The notes beneath the pieces are model-generated. The model saw nothing but the letters and a program-made list of their open reading frames with translations, searched no databases and was not told the origin of the DNA. Positions 24,914 through 35,800 of a stretch of 64,000 bases of DNA are shown here, in pieces; position 1 is the stretch's first letter; every line of letters starts with the position of its first letter. Location of the stretch: positions 1,178,001 through 1,242,000 of the forward strand of contig NW_026946365.1 of assembly GCF_035222375.1 (NCBI RefSeq). Direction: 5' to 3'. The DNA comes from Podospora pseudocomata (taxonomy: Eukaryota > Ascomycota > Sordariomycetes > Sordariales > Podosporaceae). The position numbers and the translations under genes are program-made.

Positions 24914-25365
24914 TCAACTCTCCTCACCGTCCAATGCCTGTACAGACGCTTCGTATTTTTCCAGGTTGAGGGGACCAGCCGACCAAAGAAGTGTTGCTTG
25001 GACCTCAACCACCGGATTCGTGTCGCCTAGCTTTTTGCTGTCGGTCGAGGTGACATATCCGATGACATTCACCCATTCGCCAACGCGTGTTTGTTCCGCC
25101 TTGAGACTCTGCAGAACGAGGTTGACATCAACCGAGGCGAAAGTGAGTTGTCTGTCCTCAGACCCTTTGTATTGCAAGGTCAAAACGCCAGACTCGGTGG
25201 AATAGGATGTTACACTGGAGCTACTGTCAGCTTCATTCCTTGAAATTTGAAGGTGACAAGTTTCAAGAGCACTCACCATCCCAGGAACCTCACTTTATCA
25301 CCAATATCTTTTTGGGACAGGGAGGAGAGCAGACACAGTTGGGAGGGAAGCGGTCCGAAAGACAT
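24914..25365 (-). CDS. TEN1: Ten1-like telomere-capping CST subunit
   Basis: Two exons, 25277-25365 and 24914-25214, with a 62-nt intron (donor GTGAGT, acceptor TCCAG) give 129 residues, the usual size for Ten1. The joined N-terminus reads LPSQLCLLSSL...DKVRFLG, then CVTSYSTESGVLTLQ and VDVNLVLQSLKAEQTRVGEW with VNVIGYV. This is the strand order of a single OB fold and matches what I know of fungal Ten1 (Pfam 'Telomere capping, CST complex subunit'). Ten1 pairs with Stn1 to protect telomeres and to help DNA polymerase alpha fill in the C-strand. The gene is divergent from SNF7 with about 640 bp between starts. If the intron is ignored, a false start inside it (MVSALETCH) yields a 121-residue ORF with the wrong N-terminus. 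Confidence 0.82.
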
Positions 25366-26006
25366 GTTGTAAGCCAAAAACAGTGTGTATAGTTCATTCT
25401 TGAATTAGATTTGACGGCGAAAGTATCTTCTGCTTTCAATGAGAACTCATACCGCAGTATTGCACTGTCAAGAAACTCCTGCCTTCACGTCGATGAATGG
25501 GACGATAGCATGAGACTGCTTAGTCACCCAGACTGATAAGATCACATGATACCTCCGGGTAAAGTCCGGGATGGGTATGGCCTTGCATCCGCGTGCCGCA
25601 ATCGCCAGTCACATTGTTTGGAATGCCTTGAATCACTGGAAGCATCTCGATAGGCAGCCTTGTTCTTGCCAGAGGCAACTCCTCACCGTGCATTCGTCAC
25701 CCTAACCAGCGATAATCCTACGAAGCGCTTCTTCCTGTCAAGTCCTACGTTGGTTCTTGCGCGTTCACTTGCTCCATTTCAGACCCTGTCTCGAGAGAAA
25801 GCGAGGTGCCTGGCGTTAGGCTGTGACCCCGCCAAACGTTGCTGAGGCGTCATCGGCAAAGTTGATCACCTGCACCGACCCTCGCTCAACACCGAACTTC
25901 AAACCTACTCATCCACAACCGCGTTTGCTATTTTGCACCTCCATCGCACAGAGAATCCCATCCCAGATACTTAGATTTTTCGATCTCTCGCTCGCGATAA
26001 TCAGCC
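25366..26006. promoter_or_regulatory. Shared divergent promoter region of TEN1 and SNF7
   Basis: About 640 bp between two head-to-head genes, with no ORF of note. The part nearest SNF7 is C/T-rich, as in many fungal leaders. No specific factor site is claimed. Confidence 0.45.
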
Positions 26007-26860
26007 ATGTCGGGCATCTGGGGCTGGTTCGGTGGTGGTGCCGCGCAGAAGCGGAAGGATACCCCCAAGAATGTCATTCTGGATCTGCGGACAAGCCTGG
26101 AGATGCTGCAGAAAAGGGAAGCCCACATTCTCCGCCAGATCGAGGAGCAGGAGAAGGAGGCCAGGAAGCATGTAAACACTAACAAGACTGGTAAGTCCTT
26201 TATCTGCGCTTTGTTTACTTATCGCCCAGCTGGCAGACGCTGACGGCTCGTGTGATAGCGGCCAAGAATGCCCTGCGACGCAAGAAGGTCTATGAGGGCA
26301 ACCTCGAACAGACAATGAACCACATCGGAACCCTCGAAACCCAGATTAATGCCATCGAATCCGCCAACATCAACAAGGAGACGTTCGAAGCGATGCAGAG
26401 AGCCAGCGAAGCCATGAAGTCAATACACGGCAAGCTCACGCCCGAGAAGGTCGACGAGGCCATGTACGTGCCGAAAGTTTGGTTTCTATTTTTGTGCGAT
26501 GGTACTGATGGTGGTTATAGGGAAAAACTTCAAGAGCACAATCAGCTCAACGAGGAAATCGCGGCTGCCATCGGCTCGGTCAACATTGGCCAGTCCATCG
26601 ACGACGGAGAATTGGATGCGGAGCTGGACGAGCTCATGGCCAAGGATCTGGAGGACAAAATGCTCGAGACTGGCACAGTACACGCAGATCGTCTGCCGAG
26701 CGTGGCGACCGGAGAACGTAAGTTGACTGGTAAGCTTGAAGCATGAATCCTGCATCGCTAACACCCCCTTGCAGTCAAGAACAACAAGGGCAAGGCGCCC
26801 GCGGTCGAAGACGACGAAGAGGCGGAACTCAACAGACTCAAGGCCGAGATGGCCATGTAA
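26007..26860 (+). CDS. SNF7: ESCRT-III subunit Snf7/Vps32
   Basis: Four exons, 26007-26190, 26259-26463, 26521-26717 and 26775-26860 (introns of 68, 57 and 57 nt), give 223 residues, typical for Snf7. The N-terminus MSGIWGWFGG is the membrane-inserting amphipathic start. The basic helix alpha-1 region (KREAHILRQIEEQEKEARKH) and the long alpha-2 helix (AAKNALRRKKVYEGNLEQTM) follow. The acidic C-terminal half includes a MIM1-like end (EEAELNRLKAEMAM) that Vps4 would bind. Snf7 polymerises on endosomes to drive multivesicular-body budding; in filamentous fungi it also acts in PalA-linked pH signalling. Intron 3 could alternatively use a donor about 13 nt downstream, which would change the frame; the model given keeps it. 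Confidence 0.95.
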
Positions 26861-29390
26861 GTCTCGGGTTTGGCATGATGACATGCTGTATAACACTATA
26901 TGACGTGGGGAATGAATACACGAGGCACCGACTTCTTTTTCTCATTGTATTCGGTATGGAGGGCTTCCAACAGTGAGCAGTTGGTGTGACGGGCAGGGGG
27001 GAGACCAAGGACGAACTCAAGTGGATTTGCTTTTGATATTATATCATCTTTACGACGGTCCCTGGAGTTTGGTTTTTCGTTGCGATTGATGGCACTGGCG
27101 TTTTTGAGGTTTTACGAATTTTGATGTAGGTAATGGGAGGGTCGCATAGGAGACATATCTTCACACAGCACAACCACAGCACGCTCCATACACATACACA
27201 CACGTGGAATCTTCCTAGGGCAGATGCACTGCATAACATACCTACATAGGGGAGGGAGAAGCTGCATGCATGGAGCTTTGTTGAAATCCTTCACTTTTGG
27301 GAGATCATGTCTCACTTGGCGTTTGGAGACTAGGAGACTGGGTTCCCAGCCTCGCGGGTTCAGCCTTTCCCCACGCCCAGGCCAAGAGGAATTCATGATG
27401 GCATCATCTGGTCTGCTTTTGTTTACAGATTTCCCCATCACGAGATGCCGGTAACCGTGGGGCATTTCATCACGGGTCTAATGCATGAGAACAGCCTTAC
27501 CGATGAGGGGTTGATCTCACCGCTGTTTTGTTATTGTTGGATTTTGATGTCTTGGCTTTGGGACCCAGGACCCGAGAGCTGATTCTGCGACGGTTCTGGC
27601 GGATGGAGGGGATATTCAAGATGAGGGGTTGTGGTTATGATTGCCACCTTTCTGGGGTGTCGGAAGAGGTGTTTGGTGGTTATCAGGCAAGATGAAGAGA
27701 TTTGAGGGGGAGGTAACTGGAAGCGCTTGGAGTAGATACAATAGATAGATAGGGTGTTGAGTTGAGTTTATTTTACATGGCGCTCTTCCATCATCTTCAA
27801 GATCATTCACAGATGCCCCCCGAAGCATTGGAGGCTATCGTCCTCGGCGATCATCACAAGCTTTGTTTCTTGGGCTTTCGGGCGCTAGAGGGAGACCATG
27901 TTACCGCGGGGAGGTTGGGCTTTTTGATATTGACATGGATGCCCTTGAAGCTATTGAAGCTGAACGCGGGGTTGGGCGGTTTGAGTCTTGAATCGGGGAC
28001 CGGGAATGATATTGCATGATTCTCGCTACATATCTGCTTGGTTTGACAATGATTCCAGCCATGTATTATTCCAGAATAGCAATCACCATTCGTAAACCAG
28101 AGATATCAGCAGAGACAGGTGTGAATATCGAAGCACAGACCGAGACGGCCGACGACCCTTGCATGCGGCAGCCGGGCCGGGGTACAAAAGATGGACCAAT
28201 TCCAACGTTCCTCTATTAAATGTTAGCAGAGAACACGGACAAGGGTGTCTAATAACTAGCATCCTACAGCGAACCACGAATGTCAATGCCTACCAGACGA
28301 CCCCATCGCCGTTGACGTTCGCCAGCATCGTTGGGCGATTTGATATTTCCCTCATTGTGTAGCCCTGTGAGGTCTTCGATCCATTTCATGAGAATATCGA
28401 GGCAAATCAAGTGCGACATTTGCCATGAAGGCCATGCGAATGAGAACGAACCAAAAATTTCTTTGGCTGATGCGTTGGCATATGTGGATCCCCCACACAA
28501 GAAAAAGAAGTGCGGGCCAGCCGCGGCAAGGAGGTAGAGATGGCGGTTCTTCCACAGGCAGATAACCACGTAGCACGCCAGTGACACCACACCTCTCCAT
28601 TCTTTTTCACCATCACACACCTACGGCGGCCACACGGGTAGACCCTTTGGCGCTTTTTCTGGATCTGCGAGAGAAAGTTCGAAATACTTGGGGCTCCCCG
28701 CGGTTTGGAGGGGTGAGGGGTTGTCACTGGGACTCCCGTCTCTGCCATGCTCACCACCCCACCAGCTGCCACACTTTGAGGGGTGCGTATGTGTGGTTCA
28801 GGGACAGGAACAGAAGAGGTGTCAAGCCGGGAGGATCGGGATGGAGTGAATAAGGGGATGGTGGTTGTTGAAGCCCAATATCATCCCAATAACGCTCATT
28901 GTTCTTTGGCCATGCCTCATTTTATATGGGTGGCTTCTTCATCTGATGTTCAGTCAGTCAGTCATGACCGTGATGGTCTATGTAATGAGCTGCGGATCCC
29001 CATGAGATTTGGCCAATCTTGGGACTGTGCTACACTGGTAGCTTGCGTGATTTGCCTCCTTGTAGAAGATATCATGATGAAGAGGGAAGGTTGGTTCGAG
29101 GTGATATGCTCTATTCCAGCGAGTAGTATCCATTCGACGTGGCGCCACTGCAGGTCGGTGGGCTAATGTCTGCGGTTCAATGCAGTCACTTGAGCGAAAA
29201 GACCAGCCGAATTGACCTCTTGCGTGGGGTTGTGATGGGTTTGAAATGTTCTTGCCAAGACTCAGACGCATCCATCTTTTTACGCACCTGCCCCTCACTC
29301 TCGTCTGTTTGCACCAGGGTACTCCCATCAACTGGAGAATTCTCGACAAGGTCAAGGCAAGAATTTTGCATCTTTTCGCCTTTCTTGCCT
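26861..29390. other. Intergenic, about 2.5 kb, with unresolved minus-strand coding-like segments
   Basis: No complete gene is supported. On the minus strand, roughly 27870-28015 reads through a sensible frame (motifs PNPAFSFNSFKGIHVN, KKPNLPAVTWSPSSARKP) to a stop. An ORF at 28264-28620 contains two possible membrane-like stretches. A canonical GCTAAC...TAG intron end lies between them, near 28228-28240. These could be exons of a degenerate or unusual gene, but in-frame stops remain. Confidence 0.4.
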
Positions 29391-29580
29391 TCCTGCTTCA
29401 GACCGAGGCTTTGTTTTCTTTCTCTCTCCTCTCTTGTTGCCCAACACAACAAAACCGACCAAAAAAACAGTGATCCGATCTTCGCCGTCGTCTTGTTTAC
29501 TTTTTCCTCTCTCTCTCTTTCCCGTCTCACTCACATCTCTCTCATCTCACCCACCCTACCTACGAGCGAGACTTCCTCTC
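29391..29580 (+). promoter_or_regulatory. Pyrimidine-rich promoter/leader of the giant repeat-protein gene
   Basis: A long C/T-dominated stretch (runs of CTCTCT and TTTCTCTC) lies about 270-460 bp upstream of the first start codon. Such tracts commonly precede transcription starts in filamentous fungi. No TATA box is evident. Confidence 0.35.
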
Positions 29581-29851
29581 TCGGTCTGACCAGAGTCGCG
29601 GCCAACCACAGCCCGTCACACACCACCCCCTCTCTGCCGACTGTGCATATTCCTGCACACGACATACATTAAACAACCCCTCCAGAAAGCAGGCCCGTCC
29701 CCGACATCGTCCAGCCAGACTGCACGGCACACGGCCACCACGCAGCACGAAAGCCCCACCTTTTTCTCACTTTGGGCACCCAATCTGCAGCCTTCCGATA
29801 TACCACGAGCCAGAACCAGCCGAGCCGTAACCAGGCCACAAGTCCGTCTGC

Positions 29852-32800
29852 ATGGAGAATAATAAGAGAGCCCCTCAGGTCATGTCCGTCGAGATTTCCT
29901 CCGACAAGGCAGAGGTAGATGTCCCACAAGTATGAGTCTCCCTCAAGATGTCGAGTTTAGTCCAGCTAGGACCACCCTTGATTGGGCCCAAAGCGACTAT
30001 GATTATGATCAAGTTCAGTATGCCGACTTTAGCCAAATACAGGAAGCCAAATATGGAGATGTGAAGTACCTCCAAGTATCCGAAAGTGAGATGGACGATC
30101 AAGAGATTGAGGGTGAGTTTTCTCCAACATGGTCCCAATCCTGCTACACATGTGACATGTCTGCTGATACACACCACATCAGGCAATGGCGAGTTCACCC
30201 ACCAGCATAATCCCAGGGACTCGATAGCGTCTCTCACCAACTCAGAGCCATCATCAGCCCCTCTCTCAAAGAACGCCAAGAAGAACAAGAAGAAGGCAGC
30301 GAAGAAGAAGGCAGCCAAGGAGGCCGAGAAGGAAGCCGAGAAAGAAGCCGAGCCACAACCCGAAGCCGAAACTGTGCCGACACCAGCCGCGGAGCCGACG
30401 CCGGAGCCGACAACGGAGGCCAAGGAGGAAGCTGAGGGGGAGGCTTCGGCCGCCAAGAAGAAGAACAAGAAGAAAAAGAAGAAGAACAAGAGCAGCGTCG
30501 ATTCGACACCTGCTACATCTTCTGACTCTCTTGCCCCCGCTGCCGCCGAGCCAACACCAGAAGCCCCTGCGACTGAAGAGCAACCCAAGGTTAAGGAGGT
30601 CAAGGAACGCAGTCTCGAGGCCCCTGCTGCTGAGAGCAAGCAGAACGAGGAGCCCAGGACTGAGGAGAAGGTTGAGGAAACCAGTGCCCCTGCTGCTGCT
30701 GCTGAGCCAACGCCTGTCGCCGAGGTGACTGAGACCAAGGAGACTGAAGCTCCCGCTGCTGAGGTCGCCACACCCGAGGTCAAAAAGGAGGAAAAGCCCA
30801 CAGAAGATGCTGCTCCCGCCCCTGAAGCTGCTGCTCCAGTAGAGAAGGTCGAAGATGCTGCGTCCTCAACGCCCGCCCCTGAGCCAGAAGCTGCCGAGGA
30901 GGCTGCCCCCACATCTACTGTTGACCCCACGCCAGCAGAGGCTGCCGCTAAGGTGAAGGAGGAGCCAGCTGCCGAGTCCAGGTCTGAGGACGTCGCGGAG
31001 GCGCCTGCTGCCGAGACAGTGGTGGAAGCCGAAAAGTCCTTCGCTGAGGTTGCGGCCCCAGATGCTATTGAGGGTGCTGCCCCCGTTGTCATTGATCTCA
31101 AGTCTGAGCCTGAGGCTGAGAAGCCTCAAGAGGAGACCAAGGAGGTTGAGGCGCCCAAGGTTGAGGAGCCAGCTAAGGAGGCTGAGAAGACCGAGGAGGA
31201 ATCCGCCCCTGTTGCCGACGCCACCCCAGAGCCTACGCCTGTTGAGCAGTCAACACCTGCTGAGGAGGTCAAGCCTGCTGAGTCTGAGAAGACTGCCGAG
31301 CCAGAGGTTGAGCCTACTCCTGAGACCAAGGAGGAACCCGCCACTCAAGCTAAGGAGGAGCCAGTTGCCGAACCAGTCCCTGAGGCCAAGGAGGAGCCTG
31401 CTGTCGTTGAGCCAGTTGCCGAAGCGAAGGAGGAACCTACTGTCGCCGAGCTTGTCACAAAGTCCAAGGATGAACCGGTTGCCGAGGTCGCCAAGGAAGA
31501 GACTGTTGTTGAGACCAAGGAGGAGGCCAGCCCTGACGTCAAGGAGGAGGTTGCCCCCGAGACCGAGGTCAAGGCTGAGGCTGCTCCCGAGGTGAAGGAG
31601 GAGCCCGCTTCCGAAGTTAAGGAGGAAGCTGCTGCAATTGCCCCTGAAGTTAAGGAGGAGGATATCCCCGAGCTCAAGACTGAAGACGCTGAGGTCAAGA
31701 CTGAGGATATCCCTGAGGCGAAGGAGGAAGCCGCTCCAGAGGTCAAGGAGGAGGCTGCCGCTGAGGTTAAGGATGAGACTCCCGAGGTCAAGGAAGAGGC
31801 TGTCGAAATCAAGACTGAGGAGGCTGATGTCAAGATTGCGGACATTCCCGAGGCGAAGGAGGAGGCTGCTCCTGATGCTAATGACGAGGCCACTCCCAAG
31901 GCTGCCGTTGAGGCCACCCTTGAAGTCAAGGAGGAGACTGCCACAGAGACCAAGGAAGAGGCTGTTGTGGAGCCTACTGCTGAGGTCAAGGAGGAGCCCG
32001 TCGTCGACGCCCCCGCCGAGGCCAAGGACGAAGCTCCTGTTGAGGCTGTGCCTGAAGCCAAGGAGGATGTTGCTGCTGAGACCAAGGAGCAGTCCACCTC
32101 TGAAGAGAAAGACGAGCCTGTTGCTGAGGTTGAACAACCTGCCGCTGAGACCAAGGAAGAGGCCGCCCCTGAGGCCAAGACTGAGGCTGTCCCAGAAGTC
32201 ACGGATGCCGTACCCGAGACCAAGGACGACGCTGCCCCCGAAGCCAAGGAGGAAGCTGTTGCTGAGCCCAAAACCGAGGTGGTCGAGGAGCCCAAGGATG
32301 AGCCTGCTGCAGAGAAAACTGTGGAGGACAAGGATGTGTCTTACGCCGAAGTTGCCGCTGCTGAGCCCGCCGGCGAGGCCAAGGAGGCTACTCCTGAGAC
32401 CGAGGAGACTGTCCCTGAGACCGAGGAGGAGCCAGCTGTCGAATTCAAGGAGGAGCCAGCTGTCGAAACCAAGCAAGAGCCTGCTCCCGAGACCAAGGAT
32501 GAGCCCGCTGCTGAGGTAAAGGAGGACACGACCACTGAGACAGTTGCTGAGTCCAAGGATGAGCCAGTGGCTGAGATCAAGGAGACTGCCCCTGAGCCTG
32601 CCGTTGAGGCCAAGGAGGAGTCTGTTCCCGAACCTGCTGTTGAAGCTAAAGAGGGGGATGCCCCAGAGCCAGCCCCTAAGACTAAGGAGTCTGCTCCTGA
32701 GGCCCCGGTTGCTGAAATCAAGGAGGAGCCTGCCGTTGGAACCAAGGAGGAACCTGCCGTTGAGGCTAAGGATGAGCCAGCGGTTGAGACCAAGGAGGAG

Positions 32801-35800
32801 TCTTATGCTGAAGTCGCCGCGGCTGCTGTCGAGACCAAGGAGGAAACTGCCACCGAGACAAAGGATGAGCCCGCGGTCAAAGCCACGGAGGCTCAGGTTG
32901 AGGAGTCTGCTCCTGAGCCCGTTGTTGAGGCCAAGGAGGAGCTCACCCCAGCGCCAGTAGAGGAGGCGAAGGATGTACCTGCCGCTGAGCCTTCTTCCGA
33001 GGTGAAGGAAGAAGCTGAGCCAACTTCCGTTGAGGACTCCAAGCAGGAGGAGCCCGAGGTCAAGGAACCTGTCGCCGAGAACAAGGAGGAGTCCTACGCT
33101 GAGGTCGCCGCCGCTCCGGCTCCGGAGGAGACAGTCGAGGAGGAGAAGGCCGCAGTTGAGTAAGTTTATGCGGTTGTCGTGTTATCAGTTGCATTCAAAG
33201 GCTAACGATATGTTGTAGGGAATCTGCCGCCAAGGAAGATGCGCCAGTCACTGAGGACAAGCCCGACCCCAAAACTGCTGAGGAGCCTGCCAAGCCCGAG
33301 GAGGCCAAGGAGGGGGTCGCTGCTGAGCCTGCTGTCGAGAAGACTGCTGAGCCTGCTGCCGAGCCTGCTGAGGAGACTGTCGTCGAGTCTACTCCTGAGA
33401 AGGTCGCCGAACCCGCTGAGAAGTCTGCTGAGCCGGTTGCTGAGAAGGCTGTCGAACCAGTTGGGGAGAAGGTTACCGAAGCTGCTGATGAGGCTGTCGC
33501 CGAGCCTGTCGCCGAGCCTGTCGCCGAAAAGGCTGCCGAGCCCGAAGCTGAGAAGGCTGCCGAGTCTACTAACGAGACCGTTGCCGAGCTCAAGGAGCAG
33601 GTTGGTGTTGCCGGGACTGTTGCTGCTGTTGCCGGAACCGTTGCTGCCGCCACCGAGATTGTTGCTGAGACTGCCACTTCTGCAGCCGACACTGTTGCTG
33701 CGACTTTTTCTAAGCCAGCTGATAAGGCTGCCGAAGAAGCTGACAAGTCGACTCCAGTTGAGGAGAAGACCGAGGAAGAGCCGGCCGCTGTTCAAGCTGA
33801 GAGTGCTTCCGTTGCTGAGCCTGTTCCAGCTGTCGAAGAATCCGCCAAGGCTGCCGAGACCGTTGAGGAGAAGGCCGCTCCCGTCGAGGAAGCCCCGGAG
33901 ACTACCCCTGAGCCTGCAGCCGAAATCAAGCCTGAGACTGAAACCGAAGTTGCTGCCCCCGCCTCTACTGAGGAGGTTGACAGCACCCCAGCTTCTGTCG
34001 ACAGGGCTATTGTCGAGGAGACTCCTGCTCCTGTCGAAGAGGTCGCCAAGGTCGAGCCTACTGAAGAGATCAAGCCTGCCTCCACCGAGGACGCCAAGGT
34101 TGAAGTCGCTGAGGAGACCAAGCCTGAGGAGACCAAGATCGAAATTGTCGAAGAGGCTCAGCCTGAGGTTGCCGAGACCGCCACTGAAGCTGTCGAGGAG
34201 ACCAAGGTTCCCGCACCTGTGGAGGAGGCCAAGGCCGAGCCCGCTGAGGAGACCAAGACTCCCGAGCCTGTCGAGGAGGCCAAGCCTGCGCCAGTAGAAG
34301 AGGTCAAGACTGAAGCTGTCGAAGACGTCAAGACTGAAGCTGCTGAAGCGCCCAAGGCTGATCCATTCGAGGAGCTCAACGCTGTTGAGCCGGTCGAGCA
34401 AGTTATCGCCCCAGCTGCTGAGAGTGTCGAGGCACCCAAGGAAGAGTCCCAGCCTGAGCCAGTGGTCGAGAGATCCCTTGTCATCGAAGTTCCCGTCGAA
34501 GCTCCCAAGGAGGTTGCCGCTGAACCCGTGGTCGAGGTGCCTATCGAAGCACCCAAGGAGGTCGTTGCTGAGCCCGTTGTCGCGGCGGCCAGATCCCTTC
34601 CCGAGACTGTCGAGAAGGTTGAGCAGGAGGAGAGTAAGGACACCGTTGGGCCAATTCCCAGCGAAAACAAGGATGAGAAGGCTTCAGGTGAGGAACACCC
34701 AATCCCAGTATTGCTTGATACCCCCGGTGGCTTGGCAGGAGAGGAGATTTCAGAATGCATTTCGGAGCCAAAGGACACGGACACGGACTTGCAACAATCG
34801 GATACCCATGATACCCCCATTACCCATGATACCCATGATACCCAGGACGCGAGTGCGGCTATTTCTTCTGTTGACAACAATGATACCCTTGACACACCTA
34901 ATACCGATAATACCCCTGGCGAGGAGGAGGTCGTCCCGGAGACGACCGATGAGACAGAAGTCACGGTGGACGACAAGGAGGCTGTCAAGACAGTGGAAGA
35001 GGACAAGTCTGATGTCACCCCATCGGACGAGGATCTTGCGGCGGCGGAGTCCAAGGAACCGGCGTCTTCCATCCAGGAGCCCGAGGCCAAGGACGACAAA
35101 CCGGAGACTGAGGCAGCCCCCGAACCTGAAATCGCCCACGCGGAGACGGCGCCAGTCGCCGAGGCCGAACCAGTTGTGGAGAGCACCCAGATCGAAGAGC
35201 CCACCCTGCCAGAGGTGAAGACACCATCCGCTGACGTTGAAGAAGCTCTGGAAGAACCCCCCTCTAGGACCAAGGAGCCCACTGAAGACTCCTCTCCTGT
35301 CGTCACTGATGATGCTAGCATTACTGTGGAGGAAGCCACTCAGCAGTCTGAGGAGGAGAAGGAGCAGCCCATCATCGAACAGTCTAGCACCGAAAACCCT
35401 GCCGTTCAAGAATCCGTCGATGTCACCAGCACCCCAGAAGTTGAAAAGTCGGTGGTTGAGGAAGTTGCTGTTCCGAAGAAGGAGGAGGTTGCTCCCGAAG
35501 TTGAGTCTGTGGAGAAGACTGAGGAGGTTGAGCCGGTTGAAGTCTCAGATGTCAAGGTCGCCCAGTCCGTCGACGATGCTCAAGCTGTAAACGACAAGTT
35601 CGATAGCCCAGTTGCTGCTGTTGCGGTTGCTGCCGGCATTGCTTCTGCTGCTGCTATCGCCGCTACCGCCGCCTCAATCGAGGAGCCTGCCGCTGTCGAG
35701 AAGGCTGTTGTTGATGAGCCTGAAGTATCCGAGAAGACTGAGGAGCCGATCAAAGTTGACGAGCCTGTTGCTGTTGCCGATAAGTCTATTATTGCCGATG

